Shown here: positions 49,554 to 61,963 of the stretch, one piece after another
Position numbering within the stretch: the stretch's first letter is position 1
Layout: each line of letters opens with the position of its first letter
Source: Lycocorax pyrrhopterus obiensis
Lineage: Eukaryota; Chordata; Aves; Passeriformes; Paradisaeidae
NCBI GenBank assembly: GCA_014706295.1
Contig: JACSVZ010000008.1
Coordinates: 1,116,001-1,180,000 of the forward strand
Direction of reading: 5' to 3'
Length of the DNA stretch: 64,000 nucleotides
Made by a program: the position numbers and the translations under genes
Notes under the pieces: model-generated
Databases searched by the model: none
What the model saw: only the letters and a program-made list of their open reading frames with translations
Told to the model about the DNA's origin: nothing

Positions 49554-50296
49554 TTTCAGCTCTAATGGGATTAGAAGCCACGGAAAGGTTCTGGGAGGTT
49601 TGGCCGAGCTTTGGGTCTTCTGCTGTGTTCAGTTTCTTCTGTATTTAATGCACAATTTAAAAATTCCTGTTGTTCCCATGAGTTACAGAGGACAGGCAGC
49701 CTTGTCACGTAGGGCTGTTAACCGGGAAGCTGGGATTTGTGAGCTAATATGATTTTTTTAAAATCCAAACTTCTCTCTTTTAATCATATTCTGGAAGAAA
49801 TTTAGATCGAATAGCGTAGCTGGGGAACAGTCTGGGGCGCTCTGCAGTCTTTGGTGCTCTAAGGTGGCAAAACCTCTCGCAGCTGGGGATGGAGGAAGAA
49901 ATGCTGGCATTGCTGTAGGTGAAATTGCACCTCAGGCAGCAGAATAACAAAGCAGCTGTTAATGTGAGCTCTCCTGCGACGTAAATCCTGGTGTCTATCC
50001 CAACATATGCTCCGCACACACAATATTTACCGAGCTGGCAGCGGCTCCAAGCGGGGCTTTGGAAAATTCTCCAAACGGGAAAGCAATGAAAGTGAAAATC
50101 GTCTTTTGGCTGTTGTGTTGACTAAAACACACTCGATTGGCAAACAGACAGAGGGTTTGCCAGGGAGAACCAAAGGTTCTGCAGGTCGGTGCTTCCTGCC
50201 AGCAAAGCACTCGCTCGGTAAAACTCGTGCTGCTGCATTAGGAACAGGACGAAATATCCCCTCAGCTTCCAGAACTGCTTCAAATTAATATCAGCA

Positions 50297-50468
50297 GGTT
50301 TCCCAGAGAAGCTGTGGCTGCCCCTGGATCCCTGGCAGTGTCCAAGGCCACGTTGGACATTGGGGCTTGGAGCAGCCTGGGACAGTGGAAGGTGTCCCTG
50401 CCCATGGCAGGGGTGGCACTGAGTGGGATTTGAGGTCCCTCCCAACCCATTCCGGGATTCTGTGATCC
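50297..50468 (+). mobile_element. CR1 LINE fragment, 3' end
   Basis: Sense 3' end with a truncation point almost the same as the copy at 48762-48930, ending ccgggattctgtgatcc. Confidence 0.85.
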
Positions 50469-52374
50469 CCTTCACCCTCCTTGTTCTCCGACCTGGTTTG
50501 CTGCACTGAAAAGCATCGTGGGGCTTGTCCCAAAAGATCTGGAGATGTCTGTGGAGTGTTAGAGCATCAGTGGAACCTGGAGTTGTTGGAGGCTGCTGCC
50601 CCTGGCTCCTCATCGCTGCCAAGGCAGCACTTGCTCACTTCAGCATCTCCTGTGCTGGCAAACCCAGCAGGAGTTCTGGCAATGGGACAACAGTAAAATA
50701 ACAACATGTGAGGGCTCAGGAATTTGTGTTTCATCAATAACGGTGCAAAACCAACCCCCCCAGTGAAGGGCTGCCCACGCAGGATTTCCTCATTTCCCTC
50801 TGCTGAAGGATTGTGCAGCTCTCACTGTTGAGAATCCGCACACAGGAACCGGGAAAGATGAACGGGCAATCGTGGTTGTTAATGTGCCATTTAGCTGCGG
50901 AGCGATTGCACCACTTCACAGCCACCCCGCCTTGGTTTGTACTTGTGGTTTTTTTTTCTGCCAGGCAGAGCAATTGCACAGAATCGGTGTTTGGTACAAA
51001 TGGATGCTTTTCTCCTTAAATGGTGATTTGTCATCAGCTGGAACGGGCAAAGCCCATGGGGTTTGGGAATTGCTCTGTGGGAAACTCGTGTGTCCTATTG
51101 CCCCTCATACTTCCACGGGTTTTCATTCTAGGATGACTCCTGCTCGGTCATCTATGTTCCTTGTGGTGATGTTCCCTGTGTCTGAATTTGGCACAGCAGC
51201 TATTTTGCAAATCCCATTCTCATCCTTTCTGGCTTGGTGCTGTCACAGAGGTTCAAGCCTGTTGCAGACACACAGTTCCCATCCTTGTGACCGAGTGGTG
51301 GGAATTACACATCCATAAAACTGGGAAAAAAAAAACCCGGAGGGAAAGCTGTGCAGCTCAGTACACCTGCAGCTCCTCACACCCGTTCCTCTGGCCGGGC
51401 ACCTTGTGCTGGGGTTTTTTATTTGATGTGGTGGTGTTCAGTTCAGAGTTTGGTGTCCTTGGAGGTCTTTTCCAGCCTGAAGGAGTGGATGATTCCCTTG
51501 GAAAAATGAGGAGCTGCCATTGTGTGGGCAGCAGTGGAAGGCACAGGGAAAGAAGGGCTCAGCCATGGCTCTGTGCCAGTGGTTTAGTGCTGGCACTGGG
51601 CAGGCTTCAAACCCAAACCCGAATCCAAACTCTTATTCCTGGCCCTTTTCCCCCTCCTCAGGGCCTGAATCTCCCTCATATTTCGATGCTTTCCTGTCTC
51701 AGCAGCCCCTGTGTGTGAATGCTCCCAGGCAGCAGAACCACTGCAGGGATCAATCTGCAGCCTAAACTTCCTTTTTTCCTGCTGTTCCCTGAGCAGGGAA
51801 GTGCGAAGCCTGTCGGGATCCTTTTTTAACCAGAAGCCCTCTCAAACTGCACCAATTAGGCTTTGATTTTCACGCCCCCCACTACCAGTGGTGTTTTCTG
51901 TCCTGCAGTGCTGTTGCAGGGCTGTGGGGTAGGATTAGCTGGGGGATCAGTGACTCTGGAAGTGCCAGGGGAGCCATCAGGGCAAATCAGAGTGTGCCTG
52001 AACAGCCACCAGGGCTTGGGAAGTGCTGCACTAACCTCTGGGTGGTGTAGGGCAGCGTGTAAAAACAGCTACCTGTGTAGCCACGTGCTCTTCTTTAGTT
52101 GCTGTAATTTTTCTCTGCTCCAGATTGGCTCTGTGAGTCAAAAAACTTGGTTATCCCAGTTATTCATGGATTATCCAAAGAGCTTGGCTCTGGGGGTTGA
52201 AGAATTTGGCACTGGTAGCCTATAAAGTGAGCGCTGGGTGTGAAGTGAGAGCTGGGTGTGATCAGACCCGTCATGTTAAGAGCAAGGGCCGTGCCTGAGG
52301 CCACAGAAAGGATCCCAAGCTCTCAAATCCATTCCTCTGGCTGCATTTCTCCCAAAGTTTGTCTTGAGTGGGAG
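50469..52374. other. Gene-free unique sequence
   Basis: No exon or repeat beyond a 50-bp CR1 scrap at 51445. An 18-bp direct repeat (gctgggtgtgaagtgaga-like) lies near 52225. Confidence 0.4.
51445..51495 (+). mobile_element. CR1 3'-terminal scrap
   Basis: About 50 bp (ttggaggtcttttccagcct) resembling the terminal part of older CR1 copies. Confidence 0.45.
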
Positions 52375-52530
52375 CTGCTGCACTTTCCGCCATCCCAGGG
52401 TGCTCCAAGCCCCGTCCAACCTGGCCTTGGATGCTTCCAGGGATGCAGGGGCAGCCATAGCTTCTCTGGGCAGCCTCCCCACGCTGCCAGGGAAGGATTT
52501 CTTCCCAACATTCCCAAATTTCTCTGTGTC
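52375..52530 (-). mobile_element. CR1 fragment lacking its 3' terminus
   Basis: Antisense blocks from the ccatcccagggtgctccaag region to ggaaggatttcttcccaac. The last ~60 bp of the element are absent. Confidence 0.75.
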
Positions 52531-53314
52531 ACCTGCTGTGGGGGCTGTCCTGTGTCCTCTCTTGGGCTTCTGAGCAAGGAACTTCCTTTGTGCTTCCCAG
52601 AGGATGGGACGGCAGCACCGCGTTTGTAGCTGCTCCCGTTAAACCGGGGCTGCCTGGCTGTACTTGGATCTGCCGAGCTCGTGTGGAGTGGGGCTGAGAT
52701 TTCCCTGCTCAATTGCCTGGGAAAAGTAAGTGTTAAGTGCTCGTGCTCAATTAAACCAGGACAACAAACTGTTAGTGGAGCGCTGTTCAAGTTCTCATGT
52801 CTAACACACACAAAGCACCGGCTTTTGGCTCTGGGTGGCCTCTCCTGCAGGAAAAATCTTCCCTACCCCAGTGCTGCCTCTGGCCAAAGCTGAAATCCAG
52901 GATTTCTGTGTCCCAGTTTGACCCAAAATTGCACATTCCACATTGGTTAGAGGTTGGGATGGAAGTCTTGTGACTTCCCAGCGGGACAGTTCCCCACCAG
53001 CACAGAGATGTGGCCTGGGATAGATCCAACAAGTCCATCCATCTCCGAGATTTCTCTTCCCAAATCTCCCTGCACACCCAGTCCCAGCCCTCTGGGACTT
53101 GCTGCTTCCCTCTGCAGCTTCCCACCCTTTCCCATAGCCCGAGGGAGAATATCCTCAGCAGGGCTGGACACTTCACTCCTGCTTGGCCCTGAGCACATCC
53201 ATTGCTCCCTTTCCGTGAGGATCTGCCCCTCCTGAACGTGGAATTCGGGTTCCAGTGGCTCCTCAGCTTCCATGGACTGAGTTGAATTGGGACCTGTGCC
53301 CAGAAGCTGCAATG

Positions 53315-53758
53315 TCCCCAAAATTACAGACAGATTTAGGGGCTGTACGTCCAACCAATGGGTTAAACCTCTGGGATGAACCAGGCTGAGAAATGACCCA
53401 AAACCCCCAGAATTACAGACAGATTTAAGGGCTGGATGTCCAACCAATGGGCTAAATCTCTGGGATGAACCAGGCTAGAAATGAACTAAAACCCCCAAAT
53501 TCTAGACAGATTTAGGGGTTTTATGTCCAATTCATGGGTTAAATCTCTGGGATGAACCAGGCTAGAAAAGAACCCAAACTCCCCAAATTATAGACAGATT
53601 TAGAGGTTGCATGTCCAACTCATGGGTTAAACCTCTGGGATGAACCAGGCTGAGAAATGAACCAAAACTCCCCAAATTATAGACAGATTTAGAGGTTGCA
53701 TGTCCAACTCATGGGTTAAACCTCTGGGATGAACCAGGCTGAGAAATGAACCAAAAAC
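53315..53758 (+). repeat. 88-bp minisatellite, five units
   Basis: Five head-to-tail units of 87-89 bp, each beginning near aattayagacagatttag and containing gggatgaaccaggct. Unit starts (at the aatt) are about 53322, 53411, 53498, 53586 and 53675. The last two units are virtually identical, the first three more diverged, which suggests recent duplication or conversion at the right end. The unit does not resemble the CR1 copies here. Confidence 0.93.
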
Positions 53759-55289
53759 CTTGGGAGGAAGTGCAGGTTTTGGTTTTCCAAGGCACCAATT
53801 CCAGCAGGGAACAGGTTAACTAAAAATCAGTGGTAGGTTACAACTCTGCAGTGTTGTTCCAACAAATTAGGTGCTCTGAAGAGCTGCTTGTGGAGAGGAA
53901 ATGCAGGGACAAACTGTGAGTAAACACTGTGTAAATAGTGAGTTAATGTGCTTTCCCCCTCCCCCCCACCAGCAGCTTCGTGGCAATGCTCAGAAATTAT
54001 CTGTAATAAATTGCTCTTAATTGGTTCCTAAACGTAAGGAAATCGTCAGCCCTCGTTTGCTGTTTTAAGGCATAAATTAGAAGTGTAACAGTGATCTCGG
54101 TTCCAAAACCCAGCCGTGCCCTCGGAGTTACGTGTTTAACACAAATAAAAGATGAATCGGGGGGTCTGGGATGAAATCGGGCTCCTCGGAATGCACTGAT
54201 GTTGAAAAATCTCGGCTGAGCGGCTCAAGAGAGGTACAGCAATCCGTGCCTGCTGCTGGGAATATATTTGCCATTTCCCCCCTCAATGGGGCTCATGTTC
54301 CTGATGCCGATCAGGAGCTCGTAGCTCTTGTTCTGCGGTGGAGTTTCAATTATTTCCGAGTTGCTGCTCCTGTAAGTGTGTGTGGGGGAGATAAGAGTCC
54401 GTGGAGTCGGAGCAGTAAGTCTTCCATGACTTCCCTTCCTACCAAAAGGCCCTGGAAAAGAGCAAATACGGGCACTTGGAACAAAATCTTCCAGCTTTCA
54501 AATTTCAATGCGAGTTTGCTTTTGTTATAAAACCTCCCAAACAACTCCTTGCTCAGCCTTTTGCTCCCTCAGCTCTGAATTTAAGGGAATTGGAGATATC
54601 CGTGTGTGGCTTTTAATGGATTTAATTGTACAAAGGGGATTGCAGCTGTGGGAACAACGGAACCACTGGAATCCGAGGGGAGGCCTTTCCTCCTTGCTGG
54701 GAAATGGGGATGGAACAGGTGCATCCAGTTAAGCCCCTTATGCCTTTATTTCACGACATTCCTATTTTCCAAATTGCCCAGAAGCACAATTATCCAACTA
54801 AGGAAAACGTAAGTGATGACTTTTAATTTAGCTTGGCGTATAATGAACGCTTCGCATTTTTGCCTCTCCTGCTTTTTAAGCCTTTAAAGGAGAACCTGGA
54901 GCTGGGGATGTGGGATGGGGAGAGGATTTTCAGGTAAAGAGGGGGATTTAGGGTGAAGCTGCTGTGCCCGGTTCCTTGTCTGCAGACCAGAGGTGTTTAG
55001 AGTATGCCCAGGGCTGAGAGTCAGATTTTAATTTCCCGATTTCCCGAGGCTGCCGTGCTCCACTGCCCATCCCTGCTCTTTCCCAGCTCCACCTCTCCGG
55101 TGCTTTGGGCACATCCAACACCTCAAATGCAAAGGGGAGCAAACGGCAGAGCCTCAGGTGTCCTGAGGGAGAAAGGAGCCTCGGAGTTGCTCCCGTCACT
55201 TCTGCCTCCCAAATTGTGCCTCTGGAGAGAGGGAAGAGGAGGAGGGAGACAGAAGAATGCTTTTCTTTGTGATCCAAAGTGAAGCAAAT
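53759..55289. other. Gene-free, partly AT-rich
   Basis: The stretch 53960-54160 is AT-rich with several TAAATT/TTAATT cores and could be conserved non-coding DNA. No gene seen. Confidence 0.4.
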
Positions 55290-55644
55290 AATGAAGATGG
55301 GCTGGGAGAGCTGGGAGTGTTCGCCTGGAGAGGAAAAGGCTCATCCTGCCTGGTGACATTCCCCAGCAGGAATAAATCCCTGCGTTCCCCAGACACAGCA
55401 GCTCTGGCAGGCACTCTTCTCTGCCTTCTGGAGCCCTCGGGATTTCATGAATCTCTTTCTCCCATCCTACGGTTTCCAAAACAAACTGCTCTGTGGGAGC
55501 AGGTGGAGAGGGAAGGAGACGAGCCACAGCTCAGCCCTGGTTTGTGAGCAGCAGGGGGTTCACACTGAGGGTGTGTTTGAGGGTGAAATTGGTGCTGGCA
55601 GGGGTTTGTTCCTGGGTGGTGACAGTGAGAAGCGACACTGTGAC

Positions 55645-56035
55645 TGCTGAGCTGGGAAAGGGGCTCAGCCTGGAGCAAAGGAGGCTCAGGGGGGACCTTG
55701 TGGCTCTGCACAAGTCCCTGACAGGAGGGGGCAGCCGGGGGGGGTCGGGCTCTGCTCCCAGGGAACAGGGACAGGACAAGGGGAAACGGCCTCAGGCTGG
55801 GCCAGGGGAGGCTCAGGTTGGACAGCAGCAGGAATTTCTGCATGGAAAGGGTGCTCAGGCCTTGGCAGGGGCTGCCCAGGGAGGTTTGGAGTGCCCCTGC
55901 CTGGAGGTGTCCAAGGAAGGGCTGGAGGTGGCACTCAGTGCTCTGGGCTGGGGACAAGGTGGGCATCGGGCACAGGGTGGACTCCATGGGCTGGGAGGGC
56001 TTTTCCAGCCTCAGAGATCCTGGGATTCTGTGGTA
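55645..56035 (+). mobile_element. CR1 LINE fragment, 3' end
   Basis: Sense CR1 of about 390 bp ending gagatcctgggattctgtgg. The first 233 bp are nearly identical to 19394-19630; the remainder matches 26300-26482 instead. A possible separate CR1 scrap lies at 55290-55350 (gctgggagagctgggagtgt). Confidence 0.85.
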
Positions 56036-57324
56036 TTCCACACTCTGGCCTGCTCAGACTGGCATTTCTGGGTGTGTTGATGGTTTGCATGACCCCCTCC
56101 TCACGGGGCATGGTCTAGCTGGACCATCCATACCAGTGTCTATACTTTATTTTCTCCTACTGTTTTTATTTCCTGTTTGAACCTTGCCATCTCAAGGTAT
56201 CCAGAGTAGTGTTCGCTCTCCAAATATAAATGTAAATGCAGCAGGCAGGCTGGCAAACCAGCTGCTGGCAGGAAGGAGGACTATCTTCCCTTTCTTTAAA
56301 TGTGAAGCCTTCAAATACGTGAGGCTGTGCTTTTGAGTTCCCAGAGATGCCTGGAAGTGCCTCATGGATGGGGTTTTTCCCCTCCTCCCAATGAAAGGTG
56401 ATAATTAATGCAAGAGAGCAGCTTGTCTTCTGGATAGGCTGGGCCTAAGTCTTTGGTGCTTAATCCCAGACCTTTGGTACATTTGCTATTTGCTGTCACA
56501 GCCATCGTTTTCTGTTGCCAGGCTTTCCATGAGGGATGAGAGAGGAGAATCCTGGTGCTTTCTGCTCTTGGCAAAGCAGCACAATGAACGTGTTCTCGCT
56601 GTCAGACACCGCAGGTTTATGGGATCTGTGCCTTGTGAGAGCGTTCTCCAGGTGATCCTTTCCTAAATCCTGATCCCTAGGATGGATTATTTGCCAAGGA
56701 ATAATGAACCAGCCTTCAGCCCCGGCAGTGTCCCCCTTCCTCAGCAGCAGGTGGGCAGCCAGCATCCTTGGGAGAGCTGTTCCAGGCTCAGGTGGGCGCT
56801 CAGGTAGCTCCTGGCACAGTCAGATCCTCTGACAAGTGGTGGTCAGGCAGGTGGATTAAAAACCTCATTTAACAGGTGCAAATCCCTCCTCAGCCCCCGA
56901 GGTGCTCGTGCCACGCATTTCCCTGTGCTGGCTGTGCTGCTCCTGGCACTGGGGAGGGCAGGAGAGGGCTGAGGGAGGCCGGAGGAGCAGCTGGGAGCGG
57001 GTTTGTTCTGTCAGCCAGCTCTGTCTCCTCGTTAATGGCTCAGCAGGACGCGGCTGGCTTGGCACAGACCTTGCCTTTTCAGCTGGCAGCACAACGAGCT
57101 CCCTCCCTGCAGCTCCTCTGGCACTGAGCCCGGCCTTATTGACAGCCAGGACGTGGGAGCAGGAGCCATCCAGACCCGAATCCTGCTCCGGGCACGGAGT
57201 CGCTGTCCTCGTTTCCCTGTGGGAAATGTGAAATGTGTGATGCACCTCTCCCCGTTCAGACTCTGTCCGTGTGGTGATGTGGGGGGCAGCAGGACAGAAG
57301 AGCATTCCCAGCAGGGCAGGGAGG

Positions 57325-57731
57325 GATCCTGCCCCTGTGCCCAGCCCTGGAGGCACCTCTGGAGTGCCGTGTCCAGCTCTGGATCCTCAGCACAGCAGGG
57401 CCAGGGAGCTCCTGGAGCGGGGCCGGCGGAGGCTGCGCAGCTGAGGAAGGGCCTGGAGCATCTCGGTGCCCAGGAAAGGCTGAGGGAGCTGGGGCTGCTC
57501 AGCCTCGAGAGGAGCCCCAGCTGAGAGGGGCCCTCAGCCCTGGCTGGCCCTGGCTGCAGGGAGGGCTCAGGGCAGGGCCCAGGCTCTGCTCCGGGGGCCC
57601 AGCAATGGCACCAGAGCCACGGGCAGGGCCTGAGCCCAGCAATTGCCCTGCACAGGAGGCACAACTTCTGCCCTGGCCAGTGCCCAGCCCTGAGCAGATT
57701 GGCCAGAGAGGCTCTGGGCTCTCCTCCCTGG
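57325..57731 (+). mobile_element. CR1 fragment lacking its 3' end, GC-rich subfamily
   Basis: Sense CR1 starting in the ggaggcacctctggagtgcc block. It ends abruptly at ctcctccctgg, where the inverted partner at 42 kb continues into the true 3' end. Confidence 0.8.
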
Positions 57732-58854
57732 CAGGAGGGTTTCTGGTGGGTTACTCTTGGTTATAACCTGTTTTTTACCCAGCAAAAGTTCTCAGCTGCC
57801 GTTGGGTTTTTTTTACAATCGAATTTGCCAAGGCCGAAGCTCAAGGATGGATCAACAACTCATCAACTACAACAGTGCTATTTTTCATTTTCCATTTCCA
57901 AGGGGTAAATCATGTTGGGGAGGTGATATTCAGTCATGAGACCATCACTTGGAAAGGGGCTTGCTCATCCAGAGCATGATAAATTGAGTTTTGGGGAGGA
58001 CAACTTTCTCCCGTGGCTGAGTTTGGAGTATCCTCACAGGGTTTCTCTTTGAGAGACTTTGCACCTCTTTGATGACAAGTACAAAGCACCCGTGATCATC
58101 ATCTGAATTTATGGCTCTGCAGCATTGTGCAAGGCACGGTTTCACTGTCCTTTAGGGTTCAATAGAGTATTATGTGCTCAGTATTAAAAACCTGCAGAAG
58201 TATCAGGACAATTCCGGGTTGTAGACGAAAGGCAGCCAGTTGGAGGAGTAAAAAAAGGCTTTATGTAAACTGCACAATGGGAGAGAAGTTACTACATCCT
58301 TCTGGGAAAGAGGTGGGAGCTGGTTCTTGAAAATACATTGAAAGGAGTAAATCACCTCCCTCAGAGGAGAAATCCATGTGAAAGTTCGGTGTTGGGACTC
58401 TCTTTGGCTTTTTGTCCTCCTCCTCTCATCTCCCTCAGCACTCACGGAGAAAAGATAACAAAGCACATGAGCTTTGTGGGTGGTTCTGTGTTTCTTTTCA
58501 GAAGCTCTCATCTGTACCTTTTCCAGCTCTTTTGTGCATGTTTGTCCTCAAGTGATGTTCCCTTCCGCAATCCCAGCCCTCAGTCTCCTGTGAGCTTTGA
58601 TTTGTGCCATTGTGTGCATCCGCCCAGGCCCTGTGGCCCTGGTGTGTTTGGTAGGGATTAGTCAGGGATCAGTTCCTGCAGCTCTCCTGGTTCTCACACC
58701 CAAAGCACTCTCTGAGCCCTCCTCGTCCTGTGCTTCCTCCTCTCGTGCCTTCTAAGAAACGGGTGGTGGGGATGCATGAAAAGTTCAGCAAGGAAAGGAA
58801 TAAAAAACGTTTGTGTGTGAGTGTTTGCATCCATGCTGGGGACAAATCCCTGCT

Positions 58855-59297
58855 GGGCAGGGGGATGGAGCAGCTCTGCTGTGGGGAAAGGCTGGGAGAG
58901 CTGGGGGGGTTCACCTGGAGAGGAGAAGCTTTGAGGTGACCCCAAAGCCCCTTGCAGGGCCTGAAGGGGCTCCAGGAGAGCTGGAGAGGGACTGGAGACA
59001 AGGGATGGAGGGACAGGACACAGGGAATGGCTTCCCAGTGCCAGAGGGCAGGGCTGGATGGGATATTGGGCAGGAATTGTTCCCTGGGAGGGTGGGCAGG
59101 CCCTGGCACAGGGTGCCCAGAGAAGCTGGGGCTGCCCCTGGATCCCTGGCAGTGCCCAAGGCCAGGCTGGACACTGGGGCTTGGAGCAGCCTGGGACAGT
59201 GGGAGGTGTCCCTGCCCATGGCAGGGGTGGCACTGGATGGGCTTTGAGGTCCCTTCCAAGCCAGGACTGTGTTGGATTGTGTGATTTTGGGATTCAT
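58855..59297 (+). mobile_element. CR1 LINE fragment, 3' end
   Basis: Sense CR1 of about 440 bp, from the gatggagcagctctgctgtg block to tgtgtgattttgggattc. Confidence 0.87.
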
Positions 59298-61715
59298 CTT
59301 CTCAAGAGGTGTGAGGAAGCATCCAGTGCGGGAATGGAGGGGGCAGGAAGTGTTCCAGCCCTGGGCTGTGGGCATGAAAACAGGTGTTTGCCATGCAAAA
59401 GCAATTCCAAACAGGCCTAACCTTTTTCCCATCCAAACTCCAAACTCCTACCCTGATTTTGTCAGCCAGGGCACTGGTACTTGATAAGTTTGGCTTTAGT
59501 CTTTGGCCCTTGCACGTTTGATGTTCCAGGATTACTAAAACTTCCTGGCCTGCTGAGGAAAATCTCTTCATAGCACCTTGTCACACAGAGCCACTGCCTG
59601 TGAGCTGAGAAATTGTTTGCAGGCTGATGATCAGATCTGGGTGCTTTGTTTTCTGCATGCCCAGAGAGAGCAGAATCAGATTTTTTCCCCCTTTTCCACA
59701 GTCAAGACCGCTGACAGAGCTCAGAAGCAAATGGGACTTGTCACTCTGTATTCCCTCCATCATCAGAAGCTGATTCCTGCTGCTCTCTCATGTCCCAGAC
59801 AGTAATAAATCACATTTTCTGAGCCCAGCCAACGTGCTGATTTGCAAACATGGAGCAGCAGCTCATCAAAGAATGCATTTCACATTTTTAGGGAGTAGGC
59901 ATTGCATTAACCTGGAGTGGTGCAAATTGCAGCGGCAGCGAGTGAAATGAAGCCTCGCTACTTGAAAGTTCAGTGCAGACTTGATGTATGCAAAAGTAAT
60001 TAAAACTCAATTTGTTGTGTTTTCAGAAGAGACTTCAAACGCATTTGACAGAGAAATCACGTCCCTTTGTATCACAAGGTGTTTCCAATCTCGTCGTTTT
60101 CCCATTTGTCAGCTTGGGTTTGGAACGAGAGCTCATACTTCCAAGCAGTCTCTGTCTCAGGCAGCGATCACCCAGCAAACCTCGTAAGAATAAATAATTG
60201 TTCCTACCTGGATTTTCCAGGTGGATGCTCCCCAAGGTTGTGTAAAACGGGTCCAAACTTCCTCACAGCCCTTTGTCTTGTGTTTGAACAAATCAAAGAG
60301 CCTCTGCTACCCTGATTTCTATTCCTGGGGATATCTCTTCCCAAAAATGCTGCTTCCCCCTGCTCCAGGGCTTCTTTTCCGAAGTGTCTTTGTGCTTCAG
60401 AAACCCTCAGCCACCTCCTGAGCTGATCCACCCCTGTCAGCACAGGGCAGGCTTTCCTGGGGCATGGTTTGCACACTGCTGTGGGGTCAGCAGTGGTGGG
60501 TGTTCCAGAGAACAGCGAAAGTGAAAAGCAGGTCTGGTGAAACCAAGATTTGAGGGAGGATTTTTGTGTGCTCACAGCCCTGCCCGTGGCAGGAATGAGA
60601 TGGTCTTTAAGGTCCCTTCCCACCCAAACCATCCTGGGATGCTGATTTAGTGTGGTTTAAGCCCCAGTTTCTTGCCTCAGAGCTGCCACCCTGACTCTCA
60701 GCTGATGGCTTTTGATTCTCTGAACAAACAGCCCCTGGATGATAAATTCCCCTTTTCTCTCTCAGAATCAAGACTTTATTTTACATATTTGGCTTCTCTC
60801 CCTTTCTTCCTGCTTTTTATCCTTTGAATCAAATAGCCTCCTACAGTTCATAGCACCGGTATTTTTTTCCGAATCACCGATTCCCTAATGTTGTCCTAAC
60901 CACTTCCACCATCCCCTTTCTCTGCTGTCTGGAGCGAGGTTATCCCTACGTGGCTTTTGGGGAAACCCGGCTCTGTGTTTTAGCACAGGCAAAGCAGAAC
61001 AATTCTGGTTAATCCAACCTGTCTGTCTCCCATGCTTTCCCTGTTTCCCAGTGAACTCTGGATTTCTGGAGTTCTGTGGGAGGAAACAGCCTTTGAAAAG
61101 CTCTGGGAGGAACCACGGAGAGTCATTTGTGGGATGAACAGAGAGGGAATTGGGGCAGTAAAGGAGCAGAATCTTTAAAGCAGTGAAATCGTTATTACGT
61201 AGTGTCGTTATTTCCATGTTGTGGTGGAGCCTGAACCCTCAGGCGTGTGGGGGTCTCCAAGGAATCCCCACTTGGTTTGCTGCTGACACTTTTCTCATGT
61301 TCCTGCTTCTCTTCTTGATTGTTCTGGATGCTTTATGATACACTTGGCATTTTTTAATAAAATTTTGGGTTGAGCCCCTGTTGTTATTTTCCCATCTCTT
61401 CCTAGAAGAAAAAAGCTCTGAACTGTCCTTCCTTTCCCCACAGGATGTTTGGAGGTCTTAAATCAGAGTTAGGTGCAAAGTGGAGTAAATATTGGGGTGA
61501 AATAAGGGAATCGCAGGCATCCATCTCCCTGGGAGGCTGCAGCATAAAATGGGAAGGGGAGCAGCTCCCGAGGGCCCTGCCTGCACCTTTCTTTCCCGGT
61601 GTAGAAGCTTAAATAGAGTTGTTCACTGTGCTGTGAAGGTGGCTGGGAATCCGAGCAGGGCTCTTCTTGGAGGAGAATTATTTTTGTTAAACGGGAAGGG
61701 GTTTGTTTCCCGCAG
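59298..61715. other. Gene-free sequence upstream of the candidate exon
   Basis: If the exon at 61716 is real this is intron. AT-rich block at 59820-60090 includes an octamer-like tatgcaaa and TAATTA cores. AATAAA near 61354 has no open frame next to it. Confidence 0.4.
60572..60648 (+). mobile_element. CR1 LINE 3'-terminal scrap
   Basis: About 75 bp matching the extreme 3' end (ggtctttaaggtcccttccc, ccatcctgggatgctg). Confidence 0.75.
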
Positions 61716-61963
61716 AAATCGTTCCCTTACTGCCTTCAGGGGAGAAAAAGCAGAATGAAATTGTGAAGTGCCTGTTCTATCAGGAGCACTTTGCTGTCAG
61801 GAACCTGCGCAGTTTTATTGACCAGCTACTCAAAACCCCTTGTGCCTGGACAAGGAACGAAAGCACCAAAGTGCTGCTGGTTGTGTGTAACTCAGAGCCG
61901 AGCTCCTTGCAGGTGTCATGTGAAAACATTGATTTACTGGAGATCTTCTCCTGCTGCATCTGA
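61716..61963 (+). CDS. Candidate 3'-terminal coding exon of an unrecognised gene
   Basis: Only segment in the window that looks like a genuine vertebrate exon. A pyrimidine-rich stretch ending cccgcag places the acceptor AG at 61714-61715; the exon then opens with two bases finishing a split codon and runs 81 full codons to TGA at 61961-61963. Codon use is typical of bird genes (CTG, GTG, CAG, GAG, AAC, TTC, TGC favoured). The peptide looks globular: a charged start (SGEKKQNEIVKC), a likely helix (EHFAVRNLRSFIDQLL), then a likely strand (TKVLLVVCN) and an acidic, Cys-rich end (ENIDLLEIFSCCI). No signal peptide or membrane segment is visible. No CR1 similarity was seen inside it. I do not recognise the family and assign no function. 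Alternative: it is an internal exon ending at 61912, where cag|gtgtca forms a weak donor that would join in phase 0 to the acceptor at 63985-63986. An exapted or retrocopy fragment is also possible. Confidence 0.5.

Noticed and set aside
60025..60079. Possible 55-bp exon (ttttcag at left, aag|gtgttt at right)
   Set aside because: Very short, open in two frames, and no supporting neighbour. Such pairs occur often by chance.
61354..61359. AATAAA upstream of the candidate exon as another gene end
   Set aside because: No open frame or exon-like sequence lies upstream of it, and the surroundings are T-rich.
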